Part shown: positions 7,360-17,668 of the stretch, in pieces | Layout: each line of letters opens with the position of its first letter | Numbering within the stretch: the first letter of the stretch is position 1 | Assembly (NCBI GenBank): GCA_964512045.1 | Contig: CAZEJK010000061.1 | Span: 1-24,401 of the forward strand | Length of the DNA: 24,401 bases | Direction: 5' to 3' | Source: CAZEJK01 sp964512045 | GTDB taxonomy: Bacteria > Acidobacteriota > Thermoanaerobaculia > Thermoanaerobaculales > Sulfomarinibacteraceae | Program-made: the position numbers and the translations under genes | The notes under the pieces: model-generated | The model's input: only the letters and a program-made list of their open reading frames with translations | Databases searched by the model: none | What the model was told of the DNA's origin: nothing

Positions 7360-9033
7360 TCAGATGACGTTCGGAAACACGATTCCGAACGCAATCCAGG
7401 CCATCAGCAAGGTCAAGAGCAGGTTGAAGCTCTGACCGACGATGTACAGCAGCATCGGCTTCCCACCCTCCATCTGGCTCGCGAGCTCGCGGAAGTTCGA
7501 CTCGAGCCCGATGGCGACGAACGCCAGACAGAAGAACCAGCCGCGGAGCGGGTTGGTGACCATGTTGATCACGCCCTCTTCCACGAGTGTGGTGCCTTTG
7601 CCCGAGAACAGAGCGCCGAACAGGGGCGAAAGGATGAACGAGAAGAGAATCGAGGCGGCGACGAACCCGACGATGAACTTCGGGAATCGGTACCAGATCT
7701 CCATGGCGCTCGGCCGCGGCGCCGTGGGATCGCGCTCGATCGAGAGAACCCAGAACAGTGCGATGGCGAAGCCGACCACACCGATCAGAACGTTCTGGAT
7801 CATCTTCACGACGGCGGCCACGGCCTCGGCCTTCGGGCCGAGAAACGCGCCTGCGGCCACGACGGCGCCGGTGGAGTCGATGGTCCCGCCCATCCATGCG
7901 GCGCCGACGATTGTGTCCATATCGACAGCGGCGATGATCATCGGCATGAAGATCATCATCAGCACGGTGAAGATCAAGGTCATGCCAACGGCGAGGGTGA
8001 GCTCCTCCTTCTTCGCTCGCGAGGCCGCCGCGGCCGCGATCGCAGCCGACACGCCGCAGACCGACGTCGCGGCGGCGATGATCACCACCAGCGCCTTGCT
8101 CGTCATCTTCAACGCTCGCACGCCGAACATGTACATGAAGATGATGACGGTCGGCGTCACGACCCACGCAACCAGAAGCCCGGGCATCCCCAGAGCCAGG
8201 ATCTTCTCGAACAGGATCTCGGCGCCGAGCAGCACAAGGCCGGTCTTGATGTACATCTCGGTCCTGACGCCCGGCTTGAGCCACTCCGGCGTGCCGAAGA
8301 CGTTCGAGATGAACAGGCCGATCACCAGCGCCCAGAGCGCATACCCGAGGCCCTTGGCGTCGATGGCCTTCTGATGAGCAATCACGAACGCGACGATCGC
8401 CAGTGCGGTCACGACGGCGAACCCAGCGAGGTAGCGCGAGCCCTTCTGGCCCATCACCGCGACACCGATGGCGGTCAGGAGCCCGATCAGGAGCAATGAG
8501 ATGACCAGCTCCGGCAGGATGTAGTCGGCTCGCTCCGCCTTGATGGTGACGTGGCCCTCGCCAAGCCGTACGGTCGCATCCTCGAGCACCTGCGACACAT
8601 AGGCTCGAGCTCCGAGCCCGCGTGGATCAGGGTCCTCCTTGGCAAGATCCAGCTCAGCTCCGCCCATGAGGAGCGGGGAGACCGAGATCGACTCGAGCTC
8701 TCCGGCGCGCGTCGATACGATCCGCAGCCGGACGCCACCGTCCGCGGCCACGATCTCGGCGGCCGCCCCCGCCTTCTTCGCGTTGATCGCGTCAACGAGA
8801 CCAGCAAGGGTATCCCCCTCCGTGACCTCGACTCTGCTCCTCTTCTCCTTGTAGAACGCGTCGACCGGGCTCTCGACCCACTTTCCGAGCTTCGGCACCT
8901 TGTACCAGGTCCCGACAGTCCCGCTGTAGTGGAGCAGTCCGAGAACCGTTGCGACCACCAGAATCGCCAGACCGAACCACACAGTCCACCAGTCTTCGAT
9001 CGTCAGCAGTGGGCTTCGCTTATGTTCCGCCAT
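7360..9033 (-). CDS. YeiH/UPF0324 family putative sulfate (anion) exporter with extra N-terminal domain
   Basis: A 557-residue inner-membrane protein. The C-terminal part (about 170-557) is a multi-helix transporter core typical of the UPF0324/YeiH family, annotated as putative sulfate exporters (glycine-rich helices such as AAWMGGTIDSTGAVVAAGAF). Ordinary members are about 340 residues. This one adds a first helix (about 15-35, after EDWWTVWFG) and about 125 soluble residues (44-168). Within that insert, residues 68-120 resemble the flagellin/FliD hook IN motif (TLAGLVDAINAKKAGAAAEI, then RLRIVSTRAGELESISVS). The start is ATG 9033, with AGGGAGAG just upstream; an in-frame ATG 14 codons earlier lacks one. 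Substrate is not shown by the sequence. Confidence 0.8.
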   Translation of the reverse strand: MAEHKRSPLLTIEDWWTVWFGLAILVVATVLGLLHYSGTVGTWYKVPKLGKWVESPVDAFYKEKRSRVEVTEGDTLAGLVDAINAKKAGAAAEIVAADGGVRLRIVSTRAGELESISVSPLLMGGAELDLAKEDPDPRGLGARAYVSQVLEDATVRLGEGHVTIKAERADYILPELVISLLLIGLLTAIGVAVMGQKGSRYLAGFAVVTALAIVAFVIAHQKAIDAKGLGYALWALVIGLFISNVFGTPEWLKPGVRTEMYIKTGLVLLGAEILFEKILALGMPGLLVAWVVTPTVIIFMYMFGVRALKMTSKALVVIIAAATSVCGVSAAIAAAAASRAKKEELTLAVGMTLIFTVLMMIFMPMIIAAVDMDTIVGAAWMGGTIDSTGAVVAAGAFLGPKAEAVAAVVKMIQNVLIGVVGFAIALFWVLSIERDPTAPRPSAMEIWYRFPKFIVGFVAASILFSFILSPLFGALFSGKGTTLVEEGVINMVTNPLRGWFFCLAFVAIGLESNFRELASQMEGGKPMLLYIVGQSFNLLLTLLMAWIAFGIVFPNVI

Positions 9034-9120
9034 CGATCGCTCTCCCTGCCTCCGGAAGCCTCCGGTTGTCTCCACGTGCGCCTATGGAGGACCTTTCAGG
9101 CTGCAACTGATGTGCCAGGT

Positions 9121-9198
9121 CGAGTCGCCAGACCAAGTCCGCAAACTATATATCTCACAGCATTTTCCACGGATTTCTGGAGGAAAATCGGCGACTCG
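9121..9198. repeat. Nested inverted repeats in an AT-rich leader
   Basis: The 287 bp between the transporter start and the radical SAM stop contain no gene. An outer perfect 9-bp inverted repeat, CGAGTCGCC (9121-9129) and GGCGACTCG (9190-9198), flanks an AT-rich segment. An inner 7-bp pair, ATTTTCC (9162-9168) and GGAAAAT (9182-9188), lies within it. The run CTATATATCT (9146-9155) could supply a -10 box for the leftward transporter gene, but I find no matching -35. This may be an operator or RNA structure; the repeats themselves are directly visible. Confidence 0.5.
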
Positions 9199-9320
9199 TG
9201 ACCACTTGCTTGTTCCGCAATCGTAACATCCTGCTCTCTGCTACCACGTCGCGAGCACAGAGAACCCACGCGACGCCCCCCAACCACAGCCGCCCGCTTT
9301 CCACGGGCATCGATGCAGGT

Positions 9321-10385
9321 TCACGTACCCTCTGGGGGCTCGATCACGTCCCGGACCCCGAGCTTGCGGCAGCCATGACACCCTGCGGGCACCACGCCCC
9401 GTGCGAAAGCTGCCCGGTGCGCCCGAGCTCCCTGTCGTCGCCAGATTGTCGGCAGCGACGCCTCGCCGAGGCGCCCATAGCGGTGCAGAGGTAACGGGAG
9501 CTCGTGCCCGTCTGCGACCATCCTCTCCGGCCCCGTGACCGGGAGCAGACCGATGACACACGGACCAACCTCGCCAGATGACGACACGAAAACGGAGCGC
9601 GTCACATTCTCCGAGCACTGGCTACCAGCCGCTGATGGAATCGCCACATGCGAGCGCACGTCGCAACCGGCCCGCGCGGCCTCGTCGCGCACCGCCACGA
9701 GCCGCGCGCGCAGCTCCTCGAGCTCCTGCTCATCCCGCGCCAGCACCGCCTCATCAGCCAGCGCAGGATCCACGACGAACGTCAGCGAGCTGACGATCGC
9801 CTGCTCGGCGCCGAGCTCGCAGAAGAAGCGAGGCAGCGCTTCGATGTCGACACGCCTCGAGCGAAGCAGCATGTACGCGATATGCAGGTGCGGCGTCCGG
9901 CTGCCCCGGCGCGCCTTCACCGCGTGGAGCTCATCGACCGCGCGGCGGATCGCAGCGATTCGGGTCCCGCGCCGTATGACATCGTTGGCCTCATCCACGC
10001 CTGCAAGCGAGACCGCAAGCACGTCCAACCCCGAGTCGACAAGCTCCTCGATCCGCTCGCGCGTCAGAAGCATGCCGTTCGTGGTCGTGCCGACGAAACG
10101 GGTCGCGGTGTGTGCGGCACGCACCATCTCGGCCAACGACGGGTGTGTCAGCGGCTCCCCCCAGCCCTGGAGGTGCACCAGCCGAGTACGAGCGCCGTGC
10201 AGCGCCTTGCGGTACAGCTCCATCGGGAGGTCACGTGCGTGCCAGTACCGTCGCCAGATGCTTTGCGGGCAGTAGACGCAGTCAGCGGTGCAGCGAGAGC
10301 TCACCTCGACCTGGAGCCAATCGAGCCTCGGCGTATGCAACCTGGCAAGGAACACCGCAGACCCTCCGCGATACGTGCACGCCAC
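9321..10385 (-). CDS. Radical SAM protein with SPASM-like C-terminus
   Basis: A 354-residue protein. The radical SAM iron-sulfur motif CxxxCxxC is CTADCVYC (Cys32, Cys36, Cys39). GWGEP (74-78) matches the GGEP motif that contacts S-adenosylmethionine, and a half TIM barrel follows. The C-terminal part has Cys257, Cys276, Cys336 and Cys339 (QCSENVT, GPC, GCHGC), a SPASM-like set that would bind an auxiliary cluster. Such enzymes modify peptides, cofactors or enzymes. The start is a GTG at 10385 with a weak ribosome site, so the true start may be a few codons away. It follows the small ACIII-associated gene by 52 bp on the same strand and is probably in the same transcript. The substrate is unknown; no precursor peptide gene is apparent. 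Confidence 0.8.
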   Translation of the reverse strand: MACTYRGGSAVFLARLHTPRLDWLQVEVSSRCTADCVYCPQSIWRRYWHARDLPMELYRKALHGARTRLVHLQGWGEPLTHPSLAEMVRAAHTATRFVGTTTNGMLLTRERIEELVDSGLDVLAVSLAGVDEANDVIRRGTRIAAIRRAVDELHAVKARRGSRTPHLHIAYMLLRSRRVDIEALPRFFCELGAEQAIVSSLTFVVDPALADEAVLARDEQELEELRARLVAVRDEAARAGCDVRSHVAIPSAAGSQCSENVTRSVFVSSSGEVGPCVIGLLPVTGPERMVADGHELPLPLHRYGRLGEASLPTIWRRQGARAHRAAFARGVVPAGCHGCRKLGVRDVIEPPEGT

Positions 10386-10437
10386 GGTTGGCGAGGCGTC
10401 TCACCGTCGACACACCACGAGCCCGAGCTCCCCAACC

Positions 10438-10716
10438 TCACTCCTTGCCGGCGCGCTCCTCGACGATGAGCTCCATGGCGCGGTCGATCGGAACGGTGAC
10501 AGTGCCCGTCTCACGATCCACCCAGCGGTAGTGGCGGATCGCATCGAGCTGCTCGGCCTTCTGAACCAGCAGGTTCTCGCGCTGGGTCAGGTGCTCGGCC
10601 GTCGGATCGTACGGGCCCGACAGGGTTGCTACCGATATGACCGTCAGGAGGACGAACGCCACGAGGCCCACAGCCCCCCCGGCCACCATCCATGCCAGAC
10701 CCTCTCGCTTCGCCAT
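10438..10716 (-). CDS. Small single-pass membrane protein at the end of the ACIII operon
   Basis: A 92-residue protein starting at ATG 10716 with a GAGGGAGG ribosome site. A longer reading back to 11046 would run through actF and is rejected. One membrane helix spans about 9-31 (WMVAGGAVGLVAFVLLTVIS). The soluble part ends in RYRWVDRETG-type sequence followed by VTVPIDRAMELIVEE. As I recall, a WVD..tG.v.iPIdrAM pattern occurs in small proteins near respiratory complex genes in other phyla. It lies 11 bp after actF, so co-transcription with ACIII is very likely. It may be an extra ACIII subunit or an assembly factor; that is inference. Confidence 0.75.
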   Translation of the reverse strand: MAKREGLAWMVAGGAVGLVAFVLLTVISVATLSGPYDPTAEHLTQRENLLVQKAEQLDAIRHYRWVDRETGTVTVPIDRAMELIVEERAGKE

Positions 10717-10727
10717 GCTCGCCTCCC

Positions 10728-11933
<1,206 letters not shown>

Positions 11934-11936
11934 CCC

Positions 11937-12584
11937 CTACCTCCCCTCGAGCGTCGCACGCTGATCCGCCGGAACGTCCCCGATGGTAGCGTTCTGGCTG
12001 CGCTGCAACGCCCGGACGTAGGCCACGATCGCCCACCGGTCCGGTACCGCGACCTGCGCCCCGTAGGCGTTCATGTTGCGCAGGCCGTTGGTGATGGTGT
12101 TGTAGATGTGGCCGTCTGCTCGCTCGCGCACCGTATCGGTGTGCACCGACGAAGGCGGCACCCACCGGGTCTGCTGGAGCTCGAGCGCACGCTGGTGGAC
12201 AGCGCCCTGGCCCGCACCGTCATGGCCGTGACACGGCGTGCAGTAGATCTCATACCGCTCGCGGCCGCGCTGCAGAAGCTCGGGCGTCACGTCGACCGGG
12301 ATGAACTCCAACCAGTCTCCCGCCTCGTCGGTGCCAGTCAGCACGGCCGGATCCGGCAGATCGGCTGCTTCCACCGTCCCGTCCACCGGTCGGCGCATGC
12401 TCCGGCCGTCGGCGAAGATCGGGTTTGCCGTCTGGGTCTTGTACTTCTTCTGATTGTCCATGTCCTGGATCAGATGCACCCTCGGCTTGGTTGTGGTCGT
12501 CGCTCGCTTGTACGCGATCAGCCCCAGCGGCACCCACGACAGTACCACCATCGTCGCGATGACGTAGATCAGCCAGCGCGGCAT
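11937..12584 (-). CDS. actE: Alternative complex III subunit ActE (membrane-anchored monoheme cytochrome c)
   Basis: A 215-residue protein with a hydrophobic N-terminal anchor (residues 3-24) and a periplasmic cytochrome c domain. The single heme site is CTPCH (near residue 112), and NMNAYG near residue 175 offers the likely axial methionine. Monoheme ActE accepts electrons within ACIII and passes them toward cytochrome c or an oxidase. In some ACIII complexes ActE is a lipoprotein; here there is no lipobox cysteine, so the anchor is an uncleaved helix. GGAGG precedes the ATG, which lies one base past the actD stop. Confidence 0.92.
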   Translation of the reverse strand: MPRWLIYVIATMVVLSWVPLGLIAYKRATTTTKPRVHLIQDMDNQKKYKTQTANPIFADGRSMRRPVDGTVEAADLPDPAVLTGTDEAGDWLEFIPVDVTPELLQRGRERYEIYCTPCHGHDGAGQGAVHQRALELQQTRWVPPSSVHTDTVRERADGHIYNTITNGLRNMNAYGAQVAVPDRWAIVAYVRALQRSQNATIGDVPADQRATLEGR

Positions 12585-12585
12585 A

Positions 12586-13122
12586 TCAGTCCTCCAACTC
12601 TTCGATCGCGGCCGGGGAGAGCGACTCGATCAGCTCGCGCGTCGCCACCGGATCGAACCTGGGATCATCCGCCTCGATCGAGATGAAGAAGCGATCTGTG
12701 GTGGATCTGCGGAACCGCTCGCTCTTGAGCACCGGGTGGTACAGCTGCGGAAGTCCGTTGAGAACGAGCATCCCGATCATCGCGGTGAGCGCGGCAAGAA
12801 GGATCGTCAGCTCGAAGACCACCGGGATGTTCGCCGGCAGGCTGAACAGCGGCTTGCCCGAGATGAGAAACGGGTAGTCCACCGCATTCGTGAAGTACTG
12901 CAGCCCTAAACCGACGGCACACCCGGTGGCGCCGGCACCGAACACCAGCCACGGCAAGATGGTCTTGCGGATGCCCATCGCCTCGTCGAGCCCGTGCACC
13001 ACGAACGGTGTGTGCGCGTCCCAGCGGGTGTAACCGGCGTCGCGCACGGCGGTCGCGGCACTGACAAACGACTCCACGTCGTCGAACTCCGCCAGGTAAC
13101 CGAACGTCTTGGGATACGTCAT
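12586..13122 (-). CDS. actD: Alternative complex III subunit ActD (DUF3341)
   Basis: A 178-residue protein with an N-terminal soluble domain (about 1-55, starting MTYPKTFGYLAEFDD). Two membrane helices follow (about 57-80 and 100-122, with the loop GKPLFSLPANIPVVFELTIL typical of DUF3341), then a cytoplasmic tail. ActD packs beside the ActC/ActF bundles and has no cofactor. Its ATG overlaps the actC stop in an ATGA junction, and AGGAGGGAG lies just upstream. Length and order match canonical act operons. Confidence 0.92.
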   Translation of the reverse strand: MTYPKTFGYLAEFDDVESFVSAATAVRDAGYTRWDAHTPFVVHGLDEAMGIRKTILPWLVFGAGATGCAVGLGLQYFTNAVDYPFLISGKPLFSLPANIPVVFELTILLAALTAMIGMLVLNGLPQLYHPVLKSERFRRSTTDRFFISIEADDPRFDPVATRELIESLSPAAIEELED

Positions 13123-14612
13123 CGCTCCCTCCTCGGCGAACGGAACGGGGTGTGCTGGAGGTCGTGCTGGTGGACGATCTCACCGTGGTAGTCGCCCTGG
13201 CCCAGGTGATCACCGTGGTCCAGATGGGCCTGTGGCATCACCGACTTGACCTCGGCCATACCGACCATCGGCAAGAACCTCAGGAACAGCAGGAACAGGG
13301 TGAAGAACAGCCCGAACGAACCCAGGAACGTGAGCATGTCCACCCAGGTCGGGAGGTAGTAGCTCCAGCTGGAGGGCACGAAGTCACGGCTCAGGGAGGT
13401 CACCACGATCACGAACCGCTCGAACCACATGCCCACGTTGACGAGGATCGACAGGATCATCAGCGCCCACAGGTTGGTGCGCACCTTCTTGAACCAGAAC
13501 AGCTGGGGGAAGAACACGTTACAGCTGACCATGATCCAGTAGGCCCAGGCGTACGGCCCGAACGCGCGGTTGATGAACGCAAACCCTTCGTAGGTCACCC
13601 CGCTATACCATGCGATGAAGAACTCGGTCGCGTAGGCGAAACCCACCATCGAGCCGGTGGCCAGCATGATCTTGGCCATGTTCTCCAGGTGGCGCATGGT
13701 CACGATCTCCTGCAGGCCGAACAGCTGCCGCGCCGGGATGATCAGGGTGACGACCATCGCGAACCCGGAGAAGATCGCGCCGGCAACGAAGTACGGGGGA
13801 AAGATCGTCGTGTGCCAGCCGGGTACGATCGACACTGCGAAGTCGAACGACACCACCGAGTGCACCGACAGCACGAGCGGCGTGGCGAGGGCTGCCAGCA
13901 GCAAGTACGCCCACTCGAACCGGTGCCAGTGACGGTTCGAGCCGCGCCAACCGAGCGACAGAATCCCGTAGAAGATCTGCCGCCAGCGACGGGTTGCCCG
14001 GTCGCGCAAGGTCGCCAGATCCGGAATCATCCCCATGTACCAGAAGAGCAAGGAAACGGTCGCATACGTCGACACCGCGAACACGTCCCACAGAAGTGGC
14101 GAGCGAAACTGTGGCCACATCGCCATCTGATTCGGGTACGGCGCCAGCCAGTACGCCAGCCACGCCCGACCGACGTGGATCCCCGGGAAGATCCCGGCAC
14201 AGACCACCGCGAAGATCGTCATCGCCTCGGCGAACCGGTTGATCGACGTCCGCCACTTCTGGCGCAAGAGGAACAGGATCGCAGAGATCAGGGTTCCGGC
14301 GTGACCGATGCCGACCCAGAACACGAAGTTGATGATCGCAAAGCCCCAGGCCACCGGGACGTGCACGCCCCACACACCAACGCCGGTCAGCAGCAGGTAC
14401 GCGATCATGGCGAACAGCACGCCGGTCAAAGCCGAGGAGATGGCGAAGGCGATCCACCACGCTTTCCCCAGGTGCGGTCCTTCGACAACCTTGCAGACGG
14501 TGTCGGTCACCGACGCAAAGTCGTTGTCGCCGAGCACCAACGGCGCACGCTTTGTGGGGTCGTCCGTGGCGTTGTCCAACGTGTACGTCGGATCGATGGT
14601 GGTAGAGCTCAT
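13119..14612 (-). CDS. actC: Alternative complex III subunit ActC (NrfD/PsrC-like, quinol-binding) with His-rich tail
   Basis: A 497-residue polytopic membrane protein of the NrfD/PsrC superfamily with about ten helices. It carries the quinol-oxidising site next to the iron-sulfur subunit ActB. Conserved stretches include GIFPGIHVGRAWLAYW and SVHSVVSFDFAVSIVPGWHT. The last 39 residues form an atypical tail after the final helix: MPQAHLDHGDHLGQGDYHGE, then IVHQHDLQH. It holds eight histidines and several acidic residues and could bind a metal. The start overlaps the actB stop by 4 bp (ATGA), with AAGGAG 11 bp upstream, and the stop overlaps the actD start by 4 bp. Confidence 0.92.
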   Translation of the reverse strand: MSSTTIDPTYTLDNATDDPTKRAPLVLGDNDFASVTDTVCKVVEGPHLGKAWWIAFAISSALTGVLFAMIAYLLLTGVGVWGVHVPVAWGFAIINFVFWVGIGHAGTLISAILFLLRQKWRTSINRFAEAMTIFAVVCAGIFPGIHVGRAWLAYWLAPYPNQMAMWPQFRSPLLWDVFAVSTYATVSLLFWYMGMIPDLATLRDRATRRWRQIFYGILSLGWRGSNRHWHRFEWAYLLLAALATPLVLSVHSVVSFDFAVSIVPGWHTTIFPPYFVAGAIFSGFAMVVTLIIPARQLFGLQEIVTMRHLENMAKIMLATGSMVGFAYATEFFIAWYSGVTYEGFAFINRAFGPYAWAYWIMVSCNVFFPQLFWFKKVRTNLWALMILSILVNVGMWFERFVIVVTSLSRDFVPSSWSYYLPTWVDMLTFLGSFGLFFTLFLLFLRFLPMVGMAEVKSVMPQAHLDHGDHLGQGDYHGEIVHQHDLQHTPFRSPRRER

Positions 14613-17600
14613 GAGTGGTGCGACTCCTTGTTGGATCCATCCGCGCCGTGCCCGACGCCATGGGTCTCACCGCCGTCCACCGGGTTCCGCAGCCTGGCCA
14701 GGTACCGAGTTCGCGGACGCACGTTCAGAATCCCGAGCATGGCGTACGAACGTTGGTCGGCGAGCAGCTGCGACACTCTGGACTCCGGGTCCGATACATC
14801 GCCGAACACGATGGCATCGGTCGGACAGGTCTGGGCACACGCCGGCACGATCTCGCCGTCAGCGATCGCGCGGCCGTTGTTGCGCGCCTCGATCTTGACC
14901 GCCTCGATCCGCTGGGTGCAGTACGTGCACTTCTCCATCACGCCCCGCCCCCGCACCGTCACCTCCGGATTGAACTGCATCTTCTCGAGCGGCTCCGGCT
15001 TCGGGTGGTACTGGAAGAAGTTGAACCGACGCACCTTGTACGGGCAGTTATTCGAGCAGTAGCGGGTCCCGATACAGCGGTTGTACACCATCTGATTCAG
15101 GCCCTCGTCGTTGTGCACGGTCGCCGCCACTGGACAGACCTGCTCGCACGGAGCGTTCTCACAGTGGACACACGCCAGCGGCAGGAACGCCACCTGCGGG
15201 TTGTCGATGTCCTCCATCGTGCCGGTGAAGTACCGGTCAACGCGCAGCCAGTGCATCTCCCGATGCTCGATCACCTGCTCCCGGCCCACCACCGGCACGT
15301 TGTTCTCGGCTTGACACGCGACCACGCACGCGCCGCAGCCAATGCATGCGTTCAGATCGATCGCCATCCCCCACTGCATACCCTCGTAGCGGTGCGGCTC
15401 CCACAGATTGAACAGATCCATCATGTGCGCCCGGTGGTCGACGAAGTCCGGATGCTTTCGGTACTCCGCCAGGCTGCCTTCGCGCACCAGCTTTCCCAAC
15501 CTCTCCTGGCGGGCCGCGAAGCCGGCCGCATCGATGATGTGGTGGTCCTGGGTGGAGGCCAGCTCGCGGGCACGACCGGTGGCCTGTACTGTCGCACCCA
15601 CGATAGACCAGAACGCCGTGCTGGTGCGCAGAGCCGAGGCGTTCGCGCCGACCCCGTTGCCCACCTCGCCGGCCGCGGTGCGGCCGTATCCGAGGGGTAT
15701 CGTCACCGAGTACGGTGCATGGCCCGGCATCACGTACACCGGAAGATCGATCTGTCGGCCCTCCACGGACACCGTCACCACATCATTGGTCGTGACGCCG
15801 AGCTCGTTCGCGGTGGACGGCGCCAACAATGCGGCGTTGTCCCACGTCACGCACGTCATCGGGTCCGGCATCTCCTGCAGCCACGGGTTGTTGGCAAAGC
15901 GGCCGTCGAGCACGCTCGCATCCGGGATGAGCACGACCTCGAGGCTGTCAGCGGCGAGCGCCGAAGGCTGATCGGCCAGACCGGCGGCCGCAGCCGCCAG
16001 ACCCTCCGCAGACAGGCTCGGGGCGATCGGTGTCCACTGGGTCCCATCCACCACGCCGGAGGCCAACGCCTGCTGCCATGCACGCTCACCACCGAGTCCG
16101 CCCACCAGCTCTGCGAACGTCTGACGGACGATCTCATAGGCCCGCTTCGGCTCGCCCAGCAGCCGGGACACGACCTCGGTCGGCGTCCAGCCTCCGTACA
16201 ACGGCTCGATCAGCGGCTGGACCACGCTCACCGTACCGTCGCTGGCGCGGACATCGCCCCAGCTCTCGAGCACGTGCGCGCTCGGAAGATGCCAGTCACA
16301 CTGCTCAGAAGTCTCATCGAAGTACAGGCTGAGGTGGAGTGCGGTCGGCACACTCGCCAGCCATGACCTCACGTCGAGATCTGCCGGCGCATCGTACGCC
16401 GGGTTGCCACCCAAGATGACCAGTGTGGTCACCTCGCCGGCCTGAATCTGCTGACCCAGGGCGGCGAGCGCCGTGACCTGCGACGAACGCTCCCCGCCGC
16501 TGATCGGGTTGTACACAACCGTCTCGCCTTCGTTGCCGAGCGCGCGGTTGAGCACATGGGCCAGGGCGTGCGCACCGGCGGGCTGGCGCGGCCCCACCGC
16601 AATCAGGCCGGCTCCGCGGTGTGCCATCAGCTCATCGGCAAAGGCCGCAATCTCGGCCTCGCCCTGCTCGAGTGCAGGGACTCTCAACAGGCTCTGAGCC
16701 AGCTCGAATGGAAGGTTCACTCCGCGTTCCGCGAGCGCGCCAGCCAGCCGCTGAAGGGCACGTGGCACGAGGCTCCCCGGTACCGGAACACGATGGTCTG
16801 CAGCGGCACCAGTGAGAGAGTAGCCCGGCTCGAACATCAGCCAGCGACTCATGCCGTCGACGATATCGCGCCGCACCTCGGCCCACTCGCGCGCCAGACG
16901 CAGCGCGTCTGGATGCACACCGAGAGGATCCGCATCGAAGCAGGCAACCACGCGTGCGCGGTCGAGCCGCCAGAAGGGCCGCAGCGGCTGACCGAACGCC
17001 TGTTGCGTTCCTTCGAGGTCGTTGTCGCGCGACAGCGGCTCGTAGGCAACCCAGCGAGCCTCGGGCCACTCGGCCGCCATCCGAGCCCGCAAGCGCTCGA
17101 GGCTCGGCGACGACGACTGGGTTGACAGGACAGCCAGACCGCGTCCAGCCGCGGCGCGCACCGGCTCGAGAACAGGCTCCAGCTCGCTCGCCACATCGGA
17201 CATGGAGACGTTGAACCACTGCTCACCGTCCCGGCGACGCGCAAACCGCGACCGATCCTGGTCGTACATCTCGAGCACGAGTCCCTGGTGCTGAGCAGAG
17301 GCCGCTCCTCGGCCCATCGGGTGGTTCGGGTTGCCCTCCACCTTGACCGGTCGGCCGTCGTACGAGGTCACCAGCAGGCCAACGCCCACGCCGGCGATCT
17401 CGGCGGCGGTGGCGAACCGCTGCGGCACCCCGGGGACGCGCTCATGCGGCCGGCGGTCGAACGGCACGATGTGCTCACGCGGCCAGCGGCACGCCGCCAG
17501 GCCACTCATCGCCATGGACGCACCCATCACCTTCAGGAACTGACGCCGGGTCGGCTCCGGTAGGTTCTCCCACGGCACGTTCGGGAACTCGCGGCTGATC

Positions 17601-17668
17601 GCCTCGGCGAACTCCGGAGTGCGCTCGAGATCGGCGAAGCTGCGCCAGTACGTTCGGTCCTTCTTCAT
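14609..17668 (-). CDS. actB: Alternative complex III subunit ActB (iron-sulfur, molybdopterin-enzyme-like)
   Basis: A 1019-residue protein when started at ATG 17668, which forms an ATGA overlap with the actA stop; ATGs at 17677 and 17686 are possible. A Tat signal is present (RRQFLKVMGASMAMSGLAAC). Residues about 50-700 form a molybdopterin-oxidoreductase-like fold which, in ACIII, holds no cofactor. The C-terminal part binds four clusters through CIGCGACVVAC (from 775), CVHCENAPCEQVC (from 833), CIGTRYCSNNC (from 865), CTYC (914-917) and CAQTC (944-948). Thr868 replaces one expected cysteine, as in the ACIII family, giving one [3Fe-4S] beside three [4Fe-4S] clusters. It passes electrons from the quinol site to the hemes of ActA. 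Its tail is His-rich (THGVGHG, SHHS). Confidence 0.93.
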   Translation of the reverse strand: MKKDRTYWRSFADLERTPEFAEAISREFPNVPWENLPEPTRRQFLKVMGASMAMSGLAACRWPREHIVPFDRRPHERVPGVPQRFATAAEIAGVGVGLLVTSYDGRPVKVEGNPNHPMGRGAASAQHQGLVLEMYDQDRSRFARRRDGEQWFNVSMSDVASELEPVLEPVRAAAGRGLAVLSTQSSSPSLERLRARMAAEWPEARWVAYEPLSRDNDLEGTQQAFGQPLRPFWRLDRARVVACFDADPLGVHPDALRLAREWAEVRRDIVDGMSRWLMFEPGYSLTGAAADHRVPVPGSLVPRALQRLAGALAERGVNLPFELAQSLLRVPALEQGEAEIAAFADELMAHRGAGLIAVGPRQPAGAHALAHVLNRALGNEGETVVYNPISGGERSSQVTALAALGQQIQAGEVTTLVILGGNPAYDAPADLDVRSWLASVPTALHLSLYFDETSEQCDWHLPSAHVLESWGDVRASDGTVSVVQPLIEPLYGGWTPTEVVSRLLGEPKRAYEIVRQTFAELVGGLGGERAWQQALASGVVDGTQWTPIAPSLSAEGLAAAAAGLADQPSALAADSLEVVLIPDASVLDGRFANNPWLQEMPDPMTCVTWDNAALLAPSTANELGVTTNDVVTVSVEGRQIDLPVYVMPGHAPYSVTIPLGYGRTAAGEVGNGVGANASALRTSTAFWSIVGATVQATGRARELASTQDHHIIDAAGFAARQERLGKLVREGSLAEYRKHPDFVDHRAHMMDLFNLWEPHRYEGMQWGMAIDLNACIGCGACVVACQAENNVPVVGREQVIEHREMHWLRVDRYFTGTMEDIDNPQVAFLPLACVHCENAPCEQVCPVAATVHNDEGLNQMVYNRCIGTRYCSNNCPYKVRRFNFFQYHPKPEPLEKMQFNPEVTVRGRGVMEKCTYCTQRIEAVKIEARNNGRAIADGEIVPACAQTCPTDAIVFGDVSDPESRVSQLLADQRSYAMLGILNVRPRTRYLARLRNPVDGGETHGVGHGADGSNKESHHS

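Noticed and set aside
13152..16366. Long plus-strand reading frames opposite actB and actC
   Set aside because: Rich in His, Arg, Gln and Pro with no recognisable domain; they are antisense shadows of conserved act genes in GC-rich DNA.
14609..17668. Genuine molybdopterin oxidoreductase
   Set aside because: The gene order, pentaheme ActA, NrfD-like ActC/ActF and the Thr in the third cluster motif fit ActB, whose molybdopterin-like domain carries no cofactor.
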